A stretch of 64,000 bases of DNA from Winogradskyella pacifica. GTDB taxonomy: Bacteria > Bacteroidota > Bacteroidia > Flavobacteriales > Flavobacteriaceae. The position numbers and the translations under genes were made by a program. Under the pieces are notes generated by a model. The model ran no database searches. It worked only from the letters and a program-made list of their open reading frames with translations, and was not told the DNA's origin. The stretch lies in NCBI RefSeq assembly GCF_013403915.1, contig NZ_JABFDI010000002.1, positions 248,001-312,000 on the forward strand, given 5' to 3'. The stretch's first letter is position 1, and each line of letters starts with the position of its first letter. Shown in pieces: positions 53,657 to 63,629 of the stretch.

Positions 53657-53658
53657 AC

Positions 53659-54663
53659 ATGAAATCAATTAATAGGTTTTTAGATATTGATATTCTTAAA
53701 GGCATTCTTATAATCTTTGTAATATTAGGACATTCAAATTTTAAATATACTCATCAAATTTATTGGTTTCATATGCCAGCATTCTTTTTGATAAGTGGGT
53801 TTTTGTTTAATCTTAAAAATGCATCATTAGGGGTATTTGTTTTTCTTAAAAAAAAGACAATTGCATTAATGGTGCCCTATATCGCTTTTTTATTTAGTTT
53901 TTTGATCATAACATTCCTATTTATTGATGACTCTATATTAAATGTCGAATATTTTTTTAAGCTAATTTTTGGAGGCAAATTGCTAATAAACCAATATGGA
54001 GTGTTTTGGTTTATTACATCTCTACTTTTTACTATTTATTTGTTTACTTTTTTATATTTAAAAATAAAAAACAAAAAAGTTCTATTTTTAAGTATTCTGA
54101 TATGCTTTTTCACGGCCCATTTAGAATCTTTTCTCATAAATGTAAAAGATTATAAAATATACATGCCCTTAAATATTGATACGTCTTTAATGGCGGTTGT
54201 TTATTTTTATATTGGTTTTGTTCTTAGAATTTATTATCAGGCTTTTAATAGTAAGGTTAAGCAATTTTGGTACTTTTCAATTTCAATCGCTTTGATAGTG
54301 TTGGTTTTTATTTTTTTAGGAGTTGAATCTTTCAATTTTGATATGAAGTATCAGAGCTATGGTAATTTGTTTTATAGTTTGTTAATACCAGTTAGTATCA
54401 CCTTGGCGCTTTTAGTGTTAATAATTGCAGTTCCATCAATAAATTTTATTAATAGTTCTTTAGCGTTCATAGGTAGACAGTCTTTATTGATAATGTATCT
54501 ACATCTTTTAATAAAATATATTTTAATTGAATATAACAGCTATGACTTAACCCTATATTTAGTGTCGAGTATTATATTGCCATTAATTGTTTCAAAAGTA
54601 TTAGAAAAAAATAAGCATGCCTCATTTTTGTTTTTAGGTCGTAGTTATAAATTAAATAAATAG
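53659..54663 (+). CDS. Membrane acyltransferase (acyltransferase 3 family), copy 2
   Basis: A 334-aa, roughly ten-helix protein. DIDILKGILIIFVILGHSNF and IYWFHMPAFFLISGFLFNLK match the acyltransferase-3 family, in the form seen in fucose 4-O-acetylase-like proteins. The histidines after the first and second helices are conserved features. It starts 2 bp after the polymerase gene. Together with copy 1 it predicts more than one acetyl or similar decoration on the glycan. Confidence 0.9.
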   Translation: MKSINRFLDIDILKGILIIFVILGHSNFKYTHQIYWFHMPAFFLISGFLFNLKNASLGVFVFLKKKTIALMVPYIAFLFSFLIITFLFIDDSILNVEYFFKLIFGGKLLINQYGVFWFITSLLFTIYLFTFLYLKIKNKKVLFLSILICFFTAHLESFLINVKDYKIYMPLNIDTSLMAVVYFYIGFVLRIYYQAFNSKVKQFWYFSISIALIVLVFIFLGVESFNFDMKYQSYGNLFYSLLIPVSITLALLVLIIAVPSINFINSSLAFIGRQSLLIMYLHLLIKYILIEYNSYDLTLYLVSSIILPLIVSKVLEKNKHASFLFLGRSYKLNK

Positions 54664-54664
54664 T

Positions 54665-55678
54665 TTGAATTTTACAATAAGTTATATTTTTAGAAAACCA
54701 GATCCTAAATATAGAAGTATTGAAGGTCTGTTTAATCATCTTGAGGAAATTGTAGGTTTAAGGATAAAAACTAAAAAAATAAATCTTAATTTTTCAGGGG
54801 GTAGTCCTAAAGCACTTTGGTTAAATTTGAAATCTTTTAAAAAAGGAGATGATAAGATCTACCATATTACAGGAGATGTTCAGTATATGGGTATTGTGAC
54901 CGGAAGAAAATCGGTGCTAACAGTTCATGATGTAAAATCCATTGTAAAAGGCTCTTTTATTAAACGGATGTATATGAAATTATTTTGGTTTTGGTTACCA
55001 GCCTTATTTGTGAATCGAATTACAGTAATTTCAGAATTTACTAAAAAGGAACTTGAAAAAATGATTCCTTTTGCTAAGGATAAGATTAAGGTAGTACACA
55101 ACCCTGTAAATCCAATATTTGAATTTAGTGCATACCATTTTAATCAAATTAAACCCAGGGTTTTATTATTAGGCACTAAACCAAACAAAAATTTAAATAG
55201 AGTTTTAGAGAGTTTAAAAGGTGTGCATTGTGAAGTAATTCTAATTGGTCAACCCACTCAAGAACAAGAAGATTTTGCAACAAAGTGTGAGATTGATATT
55301 ACATATAAATTTAATTTAGATATTGAGAAAGTTGTAACGGAGTACCAGGCTTGCGATTTATTGTGTTTTGTGTCTACATATGAAGGTTTTGGAATGCCAA
55401 TTATTGAAGCACAATCTGTAGGTAGGCCAGTGATTACTTCAAATTTGGGAGCCATGAAAGAAGTAGCTGCAGATACGGCACTTTTGGTTAATCCCTGGGA
55501 TATAGAAGCTATTAGAGCTGGAATTCTTCAAATTATCGAAGATGAAAAATTAAGAGACGTACTTGTACAGAGAGGTTTGCAAAATGTAGAGCGTTTTAGT
55601 GTTGAAACAATAGCTAAACATTATACGGATATTTATGAAGAAGTAGGTGGAAAATCAAATATGATGAATTTCGGTTAA
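54665..55678 (+). CDS. Family 4 glycosyltransferase
   Basis: This 337-aa GT-B enzyme has a mannosyltransferase-like pattern: VLTVHDVKSIVKGSF, ITVISEFTKKELEKMIPFAK, VVHNPVNPIFEF in the linker, and the donor-binding motif FVSTYEGFGMPIIEAQSVGR with the conserved Glu residues, followed by VITSNLGAMKEVAADTALLV. Start is a TTG 1 bp after the previous stop; no closer ATG exists. A GDP-mannose or GDP-fucose donor is plausible but unproven. Confidence 0.93.
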   Translation: MNFTISYIFRKPDPKYRSIEGLFNHLEEIVGLRIKTKKINLNFSGGSPKALWLNLKSFKKGDDKIYHITGDVQYMGIVTGRKSVLTVHDVKSIVKGSFIKRMYMKLFWFWLPALFVNRITVISEFTKKELEKMIPFAKDKIKVVHNPVNPIFEFSAYHFNQIKPRVLLLGTKPNKNLNRVLESLKGVHCEVILIGQPTQEQEDFATKCEIDITYKFNLDIEKVVTEYQACDLLCFVSTYEGFGMPIIEAQSVGRPVITSNLGAMKEVAADTALLVNPWDIEAIRAGILQIIEDEKLRDVLVQRGLQNVERFSVETIAKHYTDIYEEVGGKSNMMNFG

Positions 55679-55715
55679 TAGTATTGGTATATAAGTTTTG
55701 AAGAGTAGTAAGAAT

Positions 55716-56879
55716 ATGAGTGAAGAGAAAAGAAAAATTTTAATTTGTATCGATTGGTTTCTACCAGCTTATAAAGCAGGGGGACCTATACAATCTATAG
55801 CTAATTTGGTTATTCATACTAAAGATGATTTTGAGTATTATATAGCAACTTCTAATTCGGACTTGGGTGAGCCTTTAGATTTACCCGTAACCTCATTAAA
55901 TACATGGATTAATAAAGGGGATTATAAAATCATCTACCTCGATCCAGTGCATCAAACGTTTAAGTATTATAAGGACGTCTTCTTAAATAAAAACTTTGAC
56001 GTGGTTTATTTTAATTCATTGTTCTCTCAAAAATTCACATTATTACCACTTTTAGTTTTTAAAAACGATCCCATACGAAAGGTTTTAGCTCCACGAGGTA
56101 TGCTTGGTAAAGGAGCTTTAGCTATAAAACCAATCAAGAAAAAAATCTTTTTAAAACTGTTTAAGGCGCTAAAATTTCATAAAAAAGTAATTTGGCATGT
56201 CACAGCAGACAGCGAAGCTCTTGAAGTAGAAAAACATTTTGGTAAACGTTGTACCGTGTTATTAGCCCCAAATTTATCAGCAAAAACACAATTAAAATCA
56301 TTTAATAAATTAAAAGTAGTTGCTGAGGTTAATGTATTCTTTTTATCGCGTATAGCGGTTAAAAAGAATTTGTTGAATGCACTAAATTATTTGGCAGATG
56401 TAAATACGTCTTACAAAGTTAATTTTAGTATTATAGGTCCAATTGACGAGGCAGCGTATTGGGAGAACTGCCGATCTAAAATAGATAAGCTCCCTCAAAA
56501 TATATCGGTTAAATATCTAGGGGCCATACCTCACCATGAGATTTCTGGGAAGTTAAGTCAACAACATGTCTTATTGTTACCAACGCAGCATGAGAATTTT
56601 GGACATGTTATAATGGAATCTTGGCAGAATGGATGTCCTGTAATTATATCCGATCAAACACCATGGAGAGCGTTATTAAAAGACAATTTAGGATTTGATA
56701 TTCCTTTAGAGGATCAGCATAAATTTATTAAAGCTATTGAGCTATTTGCGGCGATGGATCAGATTGAATTTAATACGTGGTCAGAGTCTTCAATTAAATT
56801 TGCTAAGAATTTTACTGAAAACCCGGAGCTCATAGAACAAAATAAAGCCTTATTTTTGAACCCGAATAATAAAGAATAA
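55716..56879 (+). CDS. Glycosyltransferase (GT4-like)
   Basis: With the ATG at 55716 the protein has 387 aa. Features are [20 protein letters not shown] at the start, [37 protein letters not shown], and the donor site [20 protein letters not shown] with Glu residues, then [20 protein letters not shown] six codons upstream is possible but less likely. It precedes the UXS-like gene by 4 bp, suggesting it may use the product of that enzyme (inference). Confidence 0.9.
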   Translation: MSEEKRKILICIDWFLPAYKAGGPIQSIANLVIHTKDDFEYYIATSNSDLGEPLDLPVTSLNTWINKGDYKIIYLDPVHQTFKYYKDVFLNKNFDVVYFNSLFSQKFTLLPLLVFKNDPIRKVLAPRGMLGKGALAIKPIKKKIFLKLFKALKFHKKVIWHVTADSEALEVEKHFGKRCTVLLAPNLSAKTQLKSFNKLKVVAEVNVFFLSRIAVKKNLLNALNYLADVNTSYKVNFSIIGPIDEAAYWENCRSKIDKLPQNISVKYLGAIPHHEISGKLSQQHVLLLPTQHENFGHVIMESWQNGCPVIISDQTPWRALLKDNLGFDIPLEDQHKFIKAIELFAAMDQIEFNTWSESSIKFAKNFTENPELIEQNKALFLNPNNKE

Positions 56880-56883
56880 ATAC

Positions 56884-57834
56884 ATGAAAAGGATTTTAGT
56901 CACTGGAGGAGCTGGTTTTGTAGGCTCACATTTATGTGAACGCTTACTTTACGAAGGTAACGAAGTGATCTGTTTAGATAACTACTTTACAGGATCCAAG
57001 CGTAATATAGAACATTTAATGGACCACCATTATTTTGAGCTGGTACGTCATGATATTATTAATCCGTATATGATTGAGGTCGATGAAATCTATAACTTAG
57101 CCTGTCCTGCGTCACCTGTACATTACCAATACAACCCTATAAAGACGATAAAAACATCGGTTATGGGAGCGATTAATATGTTAGGTTTAGCAAAACGTGT
57201 AGGAGCGAAAATTTTGCAAGCTTCAACGAGCGAAGTGTATGGAGATCCTAGTGTTCACCCACAACCAGAAAGTTACTGGGGAAATGTGAATCCAATTGGG
57301 GTGCGTTCTTGCTATGATGAAGGAAAGCGTTGTGCAGAAACGTTGTTTATGGATTACCACAATCAAAACCAAGTAGATGTAAAGATAATACGTATTTTTA
57401 ATACCTACGGACCGCGTATGCACCCTCAAGATGGACGTGTGGTGTCTAACTTTATTATGCAAGCCCTAAAAGGCGATGATATCACCATCTTTGGTGAAGG
57501 AATACAAACACGAAGCTTTCAATTTGTTGATGATTTGGTGGAAGGGATGATCCGCATGATGAACAGTAGAGATGGTTTTGCAGGGCCTGTAAATATTGGG
57601 AATCCAGTAGAATTTACGATGCTAGAGTTAGCGCAAGAGGTTATTGAATTAACGAACTCAAAATCTAAAATTATTCACTTGCCGTTACCTCAAGACGATC
57701 CTATGCAACGTCAGCCTAATATAGATTTGGCAAAAAAAGAGTTAAATGGATGGGAACCAAATGTGCATCTTAAAGAAGGATTAGGAAAAACAATTGCTTA
57801 TTTTGATGAGCTTATTAAAGCTAATAAAGCTTAA
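56884..57834 (+). CDS. UDP-glucuronate decarboxylase-like epimerase (UDP-xylose synthase)
   Basis: This 316-aa short-chain dehydrogenase has [19 protein letters not shown] at the NAD site, [50 protein letters not shown] and [18 protein letters not shown] with the Tyr/Lys pair. These are hallmarks of UXS, which converts UDP-glucuronate to UDP-xylose. Length matches bacterial UXS. It therefore predicts a xylose residue in the glycan, assuming UDP-glucuronate is made elsewhere. Confidence 0.93.
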   Translation: MKRILVTGGAGFVGSHLCERLLYEGNEVICLDNYFTGSKRNIEHLMDHHYFELVRHDIINPYMIEVDEIYNLACPASPVHYQYNPIKTIKTSVMGAINMLGLAKRVGAKILQASTSEVYGDPSVHPQPESYWGNVNPIGVRSCYDEGKRCAETLFMDYHNQNQVDVKIIRIFNTYGPRMHPQDGRVVSNFIMQALKGDDITIFGEGIQTRSFQFVDDLVEGMIRMMNSRDGFAGPVNIGNPVEFTMLELAQEVIELTNSKSKIIHLPLPQDDPMQRQPNIDLAKKELNGWEPNVHLKEGLGKTIAYFDELIKANKA

Positions 57835-57848
57835 TTGGTCCTTAATAA

Positions 57849-58400
57849 GTGAAAACGGATCTTTCGACATATAACAATAGTTGGTATCAGCCAGGCTCTA
57901 AATTAAAACGCATGCTATGGTATGTGACAAGTTTGATTTTTTTTGAAGGAGGCTGGAATATGTCTTCAGGATTAAAGATATTCTGGTTGAAACGGTTTGG
58001 AGCTACAATAGGAGAGGGTGTTGTGATTAAACCTAAAGTCACCATTAAATACCCGTGGAAACTGGGTATAGGAAATCATTGCTGGATAGGAGAAGGGGTT
58101 TGGATAGATAATCTAGATCAAGTAACCTTAGAAGACCATGTTTGCGTATCCCAAGGTGCTTTATTACTTTGTGGAAATCATAATTATAAAACCCCCAGTT
58201 TCGACTTAATGATCGCACCAATTCATTTAAAAGACGGCAGTTGGGTCGGAGCAAAATGTAGTGTGGCACCAGGTGTGATATTTGAAAGCCATGCCGTATT
58301 AAGCATGGGTTCTGTTGCAACCACCAAGCTTGAAGCTTATAGTATCTATAGTGGAAATCCTGCTGTAAAAGTAAAAACACGTCAATTTAACACGCCCTAA
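57849..58400 (+). CDS. WcaF-like colanic acid-type acetyltransferase
   Basis: This 183-aa hexapeptide-repeat protein matches the WcaF family: LSTYNNSWYQPGSKLKRMLW at the N-terminus, FFEGGWNMSSGLKIFWLKRF, and repeat rungs LGIGNHCWIGEGVWIDNLDQ and WVGAKCSVAPGVIFESHAVL. The likely active-site histidine is in GNHNYKTPSFDL. It begins with a GTG at 57849 and abuts the next gene. It probably acetylates a repeat-unit sugar using acetyl-CoA. Confidence 0.92.
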   Translation: MKTDLSTYNNSWYQPGSKLKRMLWYVTSLIFFEGGWNMSSGLKIFWLKRFGATIGEGVVIKPKVTIKYPWKLGIGNHCWIGEGVWIDNLDQVTLEDHVCVSQGALLLCGNHNYKTPSFDLMIAPIHLKDGSWVGAKCSVAPGVIFESHAVLSMGSVATTKLEAYSIYSGNPAVKVKTRQFNTP

Positions 58401-59150
58401 ATGAAAGTCTCTATAATCACCGCAGTATATAACAGTGAAAAGACTATTGATACCTGCATGGATTCTGTATTGAACCAAACCTACCCTAATATTGAATACA
58501 TCATTGTGGATGGGGGTTCCAACGCAGAAACATTAAGTAAACTGAATGCCGCTGCAGAAAAGCACCCTCATATAAAACTAAGTTCTGAATCTGATAATGG
58601 CATTTATGATGCCTTAAATAAAGGAATAGCAAAAGCAACAGGAGAGATTATTGGCTTTGTACATTCCGATGATTTTTTAGCAGATGCCACTATTATAGCC
58701 TCAATTGTTGAAGCCTTTGAAACTAAGGGGGTAGATGGTGTTTATGGTGATTTACATTATGTAGCTTTAGAAAATACAGATAAAATTATAAGAAACTGGA
58801 TCAGTCAACCATTTAGTTCCAAGTTGCTTAAACAAGGGTGGATGCCTGCGCACCCTACATTGTATTTAAAAAAGAGTTTGTATGATAACTATGGCATATT
58901 TGATGTGAATTTTAAAATCGCAGCAGATTATGATTTTATTTTACGTATATTTAAGCAGACCAACTTAAACTTTTTCTATTTATCAAAAACCATTGTTAAG
59001 ATGCGTGTTGGTGGTGCGAGTAATAGAAGTTTGAAAAATATTTTTCAAAAATCGAAAGAAGATTACCGAGCAATAAAGGCTAATCAAACAGGTAATTGGT
59101 GGACGATTCTACTAAAAAATGTAAGTAAAATCAAGCAATTCGGTGCTTAA
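58401..59150 (+). CDS. Family 2 glycosyltransferase (WcaE/WcaA-like)
   Basis: This 249-aa GT2 enzyme starts VSIITAVYNSEKTIDTCMDS, then has IIVDGGSNAETLSKLNAAAE, IYDALNKGIAKATGEIIGFV with HSDDFL holding the metal-binding Asp pair, and DFILRIFKQTNLNFFYLSKT. The pattern fits colanic-acid-type transferases. It follows the WcaF-like gene with no gap. An initiating sugar transfer is less likely because a WecA-like protein follows. Confidence 0.92.
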   Translation: MKVSIITAVYNSEKTIDTCMDSVLNQTYPNIEYIIVDGGSNAETLSKLNAAAEKHPHIKLSSESDNGIYDALNKGIAKATGEIIGFVHSDDFLADATIIASIVEAFETKGVDGVYGDLHYVALENTDKIIRNWISQPFSSKLLKQGWMPAHPTLYLKKSLYDNYGIFDVNFKIAADYDFILRIFKQTNLNFFYLSKTIVKMRVGGASNRSLKNIFQKSKEDYRAIKANQTGNWWTILLKNVSKIKQFGA

Positions 59151-59239
59151 ATCGATTTGTTTGCATATCCTAACACTTAAATTACATCGGTTAAAAATAT
59201 TTAACAGATATTTACCAAAAAAAAGTAGAAGTAAACGAA

Positions 59240-60361
59240 ATGGTAAAAGAATTACTCGAGAATTTTATTCCACAAGATCACATAGGCTGGCTTTTTTTAC
59301 TAGCTATTTTTATTTCATTTTTTGTATCTAGTACAAGTTATCCTGCTATAATTAATGTCGCAAAATCTAAAAACTTAATGGCTTTTTCAGGTGGACGAAG
59401 CAGCCACTCTGGTAGTGTTCCAAACCTTGGTGGTATTGGGATATTTCTCAGTATTGCAGTGACAATCACAACAATTGGGGCCGTATTGGATACTAAAATC
59501 TTATTATTAATTCTGGGGGGGCTGACCTTACTGTTTTTTTTAGGATTAAAAGATGATATCCTTATTTTGTCTCCTCGCAAAAAATTTACAGGTCAATTAT
59601 TAGCTGCATTATTGCTTATCCTTTTTACAGACACGCGTATTGTGAGCTTATCAGGTATTTTTGATATCAATATTATGCCTTATTGGGTGTCTGTGCTGTT
59701 TACACTCTTTGTATACATACTAATTATAAATGCCTTTAATTTAATTGATGGTATAGATGGTCTTGCAGGGACGTTGGCTTTAATGGCTATTGTGTCTTTT
59801 TCTTATGTATTTTATAACTATAAAGATATTAGCATGGTGGTTTTAGCAGCCTCTGTAATTGGCGCGCTAATTCCTTTTTTGTATTTGAATTTTTCAAAGC
59901 GAAACAAAATGTTTTTGGGAGACACTGGTTCCATGATCTTAGGCTTTATAATTGCAGTATTTGCCGTTCGGTTTATTAATAGGTCAGAATTGTCTCCTGA
60001 TGCGATTTATCACAATTCGTCACCGATATTAGTACTAGCCTTTTTGTTTTTTCCGTTGTTAGATACCTTGCGTATTTTCTTTATCCGTTTAGTGATTCAC
60101 AAAAAAAGTCCCTTTGCAGCAGATAGAAATCATTTACATCACCGCTTCTTGATTTTGGGTTTTTCTCATAGACAAACCACAGCTATTATTGTGATTACTA
60201 ATAGTATTCTTATTGTTATAACCTTTTTGATCAGAAATTGGGAGATTAACTGGCAATTAGCAACACTCCTTATGAGTGGGACGATTTTATATTCGTTATA
60301 CTTTGTGTTTAATTGGATAAGAGGGGAAAAGGAAAATAAATCTATGGGAGTTTCTAATTAG
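59240..60361 (+). CDS. WecA/MraY-like polyprenyl-phosphate sugar-1-phosphate transferase
   Basis: This 373-aa membrane protein has about ten helices and the family motifs: LMAFSGGRSSHSGSVPNLGG, FFLGLKDDILILSPRKKFTG with the DD pair, NAFNLIDGIDGLAGTLALMA, KMFLGDTGSMILGFIIAVFA and AADRNHLHHRFLILGFSHRQ with the HxHH-type motif. It transfers a sugar-1-phosphate (GlcNAc in WecA) to undecaprenyl phosphate and so starts the repeat unit. No other initiating transferase is in the window. Confidence 0.94.
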   Translation: MVKELLENFIPQDHIGWLFLLAIFISFFVSSTSYPAIINVAKSKNLMAFSGGRSSHSGSVPNLGGIGIFLSIAVTITTIGAVLDTKILLLILGGLTLLFFLGLKDDILILSPRKKFTGQLLAALLLILFTDTRIVSLSGIFDINIMPYWVSVLFTLFVYILIINAFNLIDGIDGLAGTLALMAIVSFSYVFYNYKDISMVVLAASVIGALIPFLYLNFSKRNKMFLGDTGSMILGFIIAVFAVRFINRSELSPDAIYHNSSPILVLAFLFFPLLDTLRIFFIRLVIHKKSPFAADRNHLHHRFLILGFSHRQTTAIIVITNSILIVITFLIRNWEINWQLATLLMSGTILYSLYFVFNWIRGEKENKSMGVSN

Positions 60362-60434
60362 TTAGGTAGTAAAGTTATTACTTTGTGAATAGCTTTATTG
60401 CACTTATATTTGTCACCTTATTAAACACTTACAA

Positions 60435-61193
60435 ATGTCCAAATACTTTTATAGTTTATTCTGCTGTATATTAATCTCTTCTTGTGTCAGTCCGAAAGAA
60501 ATTTTATATCTTCAAGATGCAGAACAGTATACGAATAAGGAAATTAGTTATGCTAATGCAAGAATCTTACCTAATGATGTGTTGCGTATTACGGTAAGTG
60601 CCTTAGTTCCTGCGTCCGTAATTCCTTATAATAAGGTGTCGGCTAGCGCTGGTGGTGTCAGTGTTGATTTATTGCAGCTTGATGGCTATTTAGTGTCTGA
60701 AAACTTAACTATTAATTTTCCTGTTTTAGGGATATTGTCTGTGGCTAATATGACAACTCAGAATTTTTCTGAGTTCCTTAAAAAGAAACTAGAGAATGAG
60801 GGGCATCTGAGAAATCCTACAGTAGATGTTAGATTAATTAATGCTAAAGTGACTGTGTTAGGGCAAGTGAATCAGCCTGGTACTTTTAATTTTACAGAAC
60901 AGAATATAACCTTATTACAAGCTTTGGGGTATGCTGGTGATTTGACCATTAATGGTAAACGTGAGGATGTAATGATTATGAGAGATGAAGAAGGGGTGAG
61001 GCAGATTACGCATATAGATTTGACGTCCGCGGATTGGTTAGAGGGACCTTATAATTTTATTAAACCTAACGATGTGATCATTGTTAATCCTAATAACCCT
61101 GAAGTTAAAAGTGCTGGTTTTATTGGGAATGTAGGGACATTATTGTCTGTAGTTTCTATTTTATTAACTTCAGTGGTCTTAATTACGAAATAA
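60435..61193 (+). CDS. Wza-like polysaccharide export lipoprotein
   Basis: This 252-aa protein has a lipoprotein signal with a lipobox (CILISSC, Cys17). A polysaccharide export domain follows (residues about 35-125: NDVLRITVSALVPAS), then an SLBB-like domain (VTVLGQVNQPGTFNF) and a C-terminal transmembrane helix (FIGNVGTLLSVVSILLTSVV). Such proteins form the outer-membrane part of Wzy-dependent export. It ends 1 bp before the kinase gene, as usual for Wza/Wzc pairs. Confidence 0.94.
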   Translation: MSKYFYSLFCCILISSCVSPKEILYLQDAEQYTNKEISYANARILPNDVLRITVSALVPASVIPYNKVSASAGGVSVDLLQLDGYLVSENLTINFPVLGILSVANMTTQNFSEFLKKKLENEGHLRNPTVDVRLINAKVTVLGQVNQPGTFNFTEQNITLLQALGYAGDLTINGKREDVMIMRDEEGVRQITHIDLTSADWLEGPYNFIKPNDVIIVNPNNPEVKSAGFIGNVGTLLSVVSILLTSVVLITK

Positions 61194-61194
61194 G

Positions 61195-63531
61195 ATGAGT
61201 CAGATGGAAGAGAGTAATTACCAAAAAAGTGCTGATCAAGGGGAATTTATAAAAACGGAAATTCGTAAATATTTACGATATTGGTATTGGTTTGCTTTAG
61301 GTAGTGTAGTGGCACTTATAGGGGCTTTTATATATTTGAGATATACACCAAAGGTGTACAGTGCAAGCGCAAAAATTAAGATTTTAAATAAGACGAAAGG
61401 ATTAGAATTACCATCATCGGCCTTTATATTTAACCGTTCAAACATTAACTTAGAAAATGAGATAGAAATTCTAAAATCCTATCGCATTATTGAGAATGTT
61501 GTGGATCGCCTAGATTTAACGATGCGTTATTTTGATGAAGGAAATGTGCTTACTACAGAAATAAACCATTTGCCGTTTAATATTCTTAAAACAATAAGCA
61601 ACGATAGTATTTATAGCTGGTCATCTTATAGGATAGAGGTGAAACCTCAGGCATTTGAGGTGACTCCTTTGAGTACTGAGAAATCTATAGTGTTTCCAAA
61701 TTTTGATACCACAAAAACCAAGCATAATTTACCCTTTGAATTAAGTTGGACTCCTTCAGCAGATAATAAGTCTTTTATAGGAAAAACCTATATTGTTCAA
61801 TTTGCACCAATAGCTTCTGTTACTGGAGGTTTAAAAGGAGGTGTTACTATTAGTATGCTAGGTAAAGGTAGTGATTTACTACAGTTGAGTTATACCAGTC
61901 AGAGTAAAGCTAAGAACGAGCGTATTTTAAACACCTTAATAGATGTGTTTAATGAGGATGGTATTAACGACCGTCAAGATATCTCAAGAAGGACAATCGA
62001 TTTTATAGATGAGCGCTTTAATCTGATAGAGCGTGAATTAGATTCTATTGAACTTGGTATTAAGGATTATAAGGAAAAGAATAATTTAATTACTTTAGAA
62101 TCAGATGCAGAATTAGGAATTTCACAACGTACGCTGTCTGACGAGGAGTTGTTTGAAACTGAAAATCAATTAATCCTTTCAGATCTACTTAAGAAAACAT
62201 TAGAGAAGCCTAATCCTAACTCAGAATTACTTCCGGCTAATATCGGGGTTAATAACTCTAGTATTAATGGCTTAGTCAATAATTATAATACCCTTGTTTT
62301 AGAGCGTGATAATTTAATTGTCAGTGCTGGTGAAAACAACCCCAATGTTGTGCTCCTAAACAATAGACTACAAGATTTAAAATCAAATATATTTTCATCT
62401 ATAGATTCTTACGGGAAACAATTGGAAGCCTCTAAAGCACAATTAACGCGTAAGAATAGGAAGTTTGCATCACAAGTCTATAGTTTACCAGGAAAAGAAA
62501 AGAAAATAACGGATATCACGAGACAACGTGAGATAAAACAAACCTTGTATTTGTTTTTGCTTCAAAAACGTGAGGAAGCCGCGATTAACTTGGCAATTAC
62601 CGAACCTTCAATTAAAGTTGTTGAATATGCCATATCTGGTGGTGGGCCAATATCACCGAACTCTAGAAGCACCTATTTAATGGCGTTCGTTTTGGGCTTA
62701 ATAGTGCCATTTGGGGTTATCTATGCTTCCGCACTGTTAGATACTAAAATAAAAAGCCGTGAAGATGTTATACAATTGAATTCTAAAGTGCCAATTGTTG
62801 GGGAGTTACCAAAAGTGAAATCGGAACAACTTATTTTTAGTAATCCCGAGGATAATTCTACCCAATCTGAAGCATTTAGAATATTAAGTTCTAACGTTAA
62901 CTATATTCTGCCAGTAAAGAACGATAACAAGGGTAAGGTAATCTATTGTACATCCACGATTAAAGGGGAAGGAAAGACCTATGTGAGTTTAAACTTGTCT
63001 TTAGCGTTGTCTAGTATTAATAAAAAGGTATTATTGATAGGTGCGGATTTAAGAAACCCACAAATTCATACACATATTGATCAGGATAAACACAAACCAG
63101 GCTTATCCAATTATTTACATGATATTAACTACAATTGGAAAGATGCCTTAATTCGTGGTTTTGAAAAACATCCTAATCACCATATAATCCTTTCGGGAAG
63201 TATTCCTCCAAATCCAGCGCATCTACTGACAAATGGACGTTTTACAAAACTGATAGAAGAAGCAAAAGAAGAATACGATTATATTATTGTAGATACAGCT
63301 CCAACAATTTTGGTGACCGATACCATGTTAATCTCTCAATTAGCAGATGCAACTATTTATTTAACCCGTGCTAATTATACGGAGAAGAATCTTTTGAAAT
63401 TTTCTAAAGATCTTTCGGAGTCTGGTAAGTTAAAGAATATGGCTTATGTTATTAATAGTGTAGGTTTAGGGAATTCTTATGGCTACGGTTACAATTATGG
63501 TTACAATTACGGTTACGGTAGTAAGGAGTAG
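61195..63531 (+). CDS. Wzc-like polysaccharide co-polymerase and tyrosine autokinase
   Basis: This 778-aa protein begins with a membrane helix (WYWFALGSVVALIGAFIYLR), then a Wzz domain, a long coiled-coil periplasmic region and a second helix (STYLMAFVLGLIVPFGVIYA). The cytoplasmic BY-kinase follows with Walker A TIKGEGKTYVSLNLSLALSS, Walker A' LLIGADLRNP and Walker B DYIIVDTAP. The C-terminus is a tyrosine/glycine-rich tail (YGYNYGYNYGYGSKE) that fits an autophosphorylation cluster. It controls chain length and export together with Wza. Confidence 0.96.
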   Translation: MSQMEESNYQKSADQGEFIKTEIRKYLRYWYWFALGSVVALIGAFIYLRYTPKVYSASAKIKILNKTKGLELPSSAFIFNRSNINLENEIEILKSYRIIENVVDRLDLTMRYFDEGNVLTTEINHLPFNILKTISNDSIYSWSSYRIEVKPQAFEVTPLSTEKSIVFPNFDTTKTKHNLPFELSWTPSADNKSFIGKTYIVQFAPIASVTGGLKGGVTISMLGKGSDLLQLSYTSQSKAKNERILNTLIDVFNEDGINDRQDISRRTIDFIDERFNLIERELDSIELGIKDYKEKNNLITLESDAELGISQRTLSDEELFETENQLILSDLLKKTLEKPNPNSELLPANIGVNNSSINGLVNNYNTLVLERDNLIVSAGENNPNVVLLNNRLQDLKSNIFSSIDSYGKQLEASKAQLTRKNRKFASQVYSLPGKEKKITDITRQREIKQTLYLFLLQKREEAAINLAITEPSIKVVEYAISGGGPISPNSRSTYLMAFVLGLIVPFGVIYASALLDTKIKSREDVIQLNSKVPIVGELPKVKSEQLIFSNPEDNSTQSEAFRILSSNVNYILPVKNDNKGKVIYCTSTIKGEGKTYVSLNLSLALSSINKKVLLIGADLRNPQIHTHIDQDKHKPGLSNYLHDINYNWKDALIRGFEKHPNHHIILSGSIPPNPAHLLTNGRFTKLIEEAKEEYDYIIVDTAPTILVTDTMLISQLADATIYLTRANYTEKNLLKFSKDLSESGKLKNMAYVINSVGLGNSYGYGYNYGYNYGYGSKE

Positions 63532-63629
63532 TTTCTAAATACATTAGTCTATTTCACAGACGTGATATTTATCATACTTTATCAAGGCTTTATAATTTAC
63601 TTTTAGTAGTGAATTATAAAAACAAAGTC

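Noticed and set aside
59143..59331. 62-aa frame overlapping the start of the WecA-like gene
   Set aside because: It is out of frame with, and overlaps, the well-supported membrane transferase, and has no family features.
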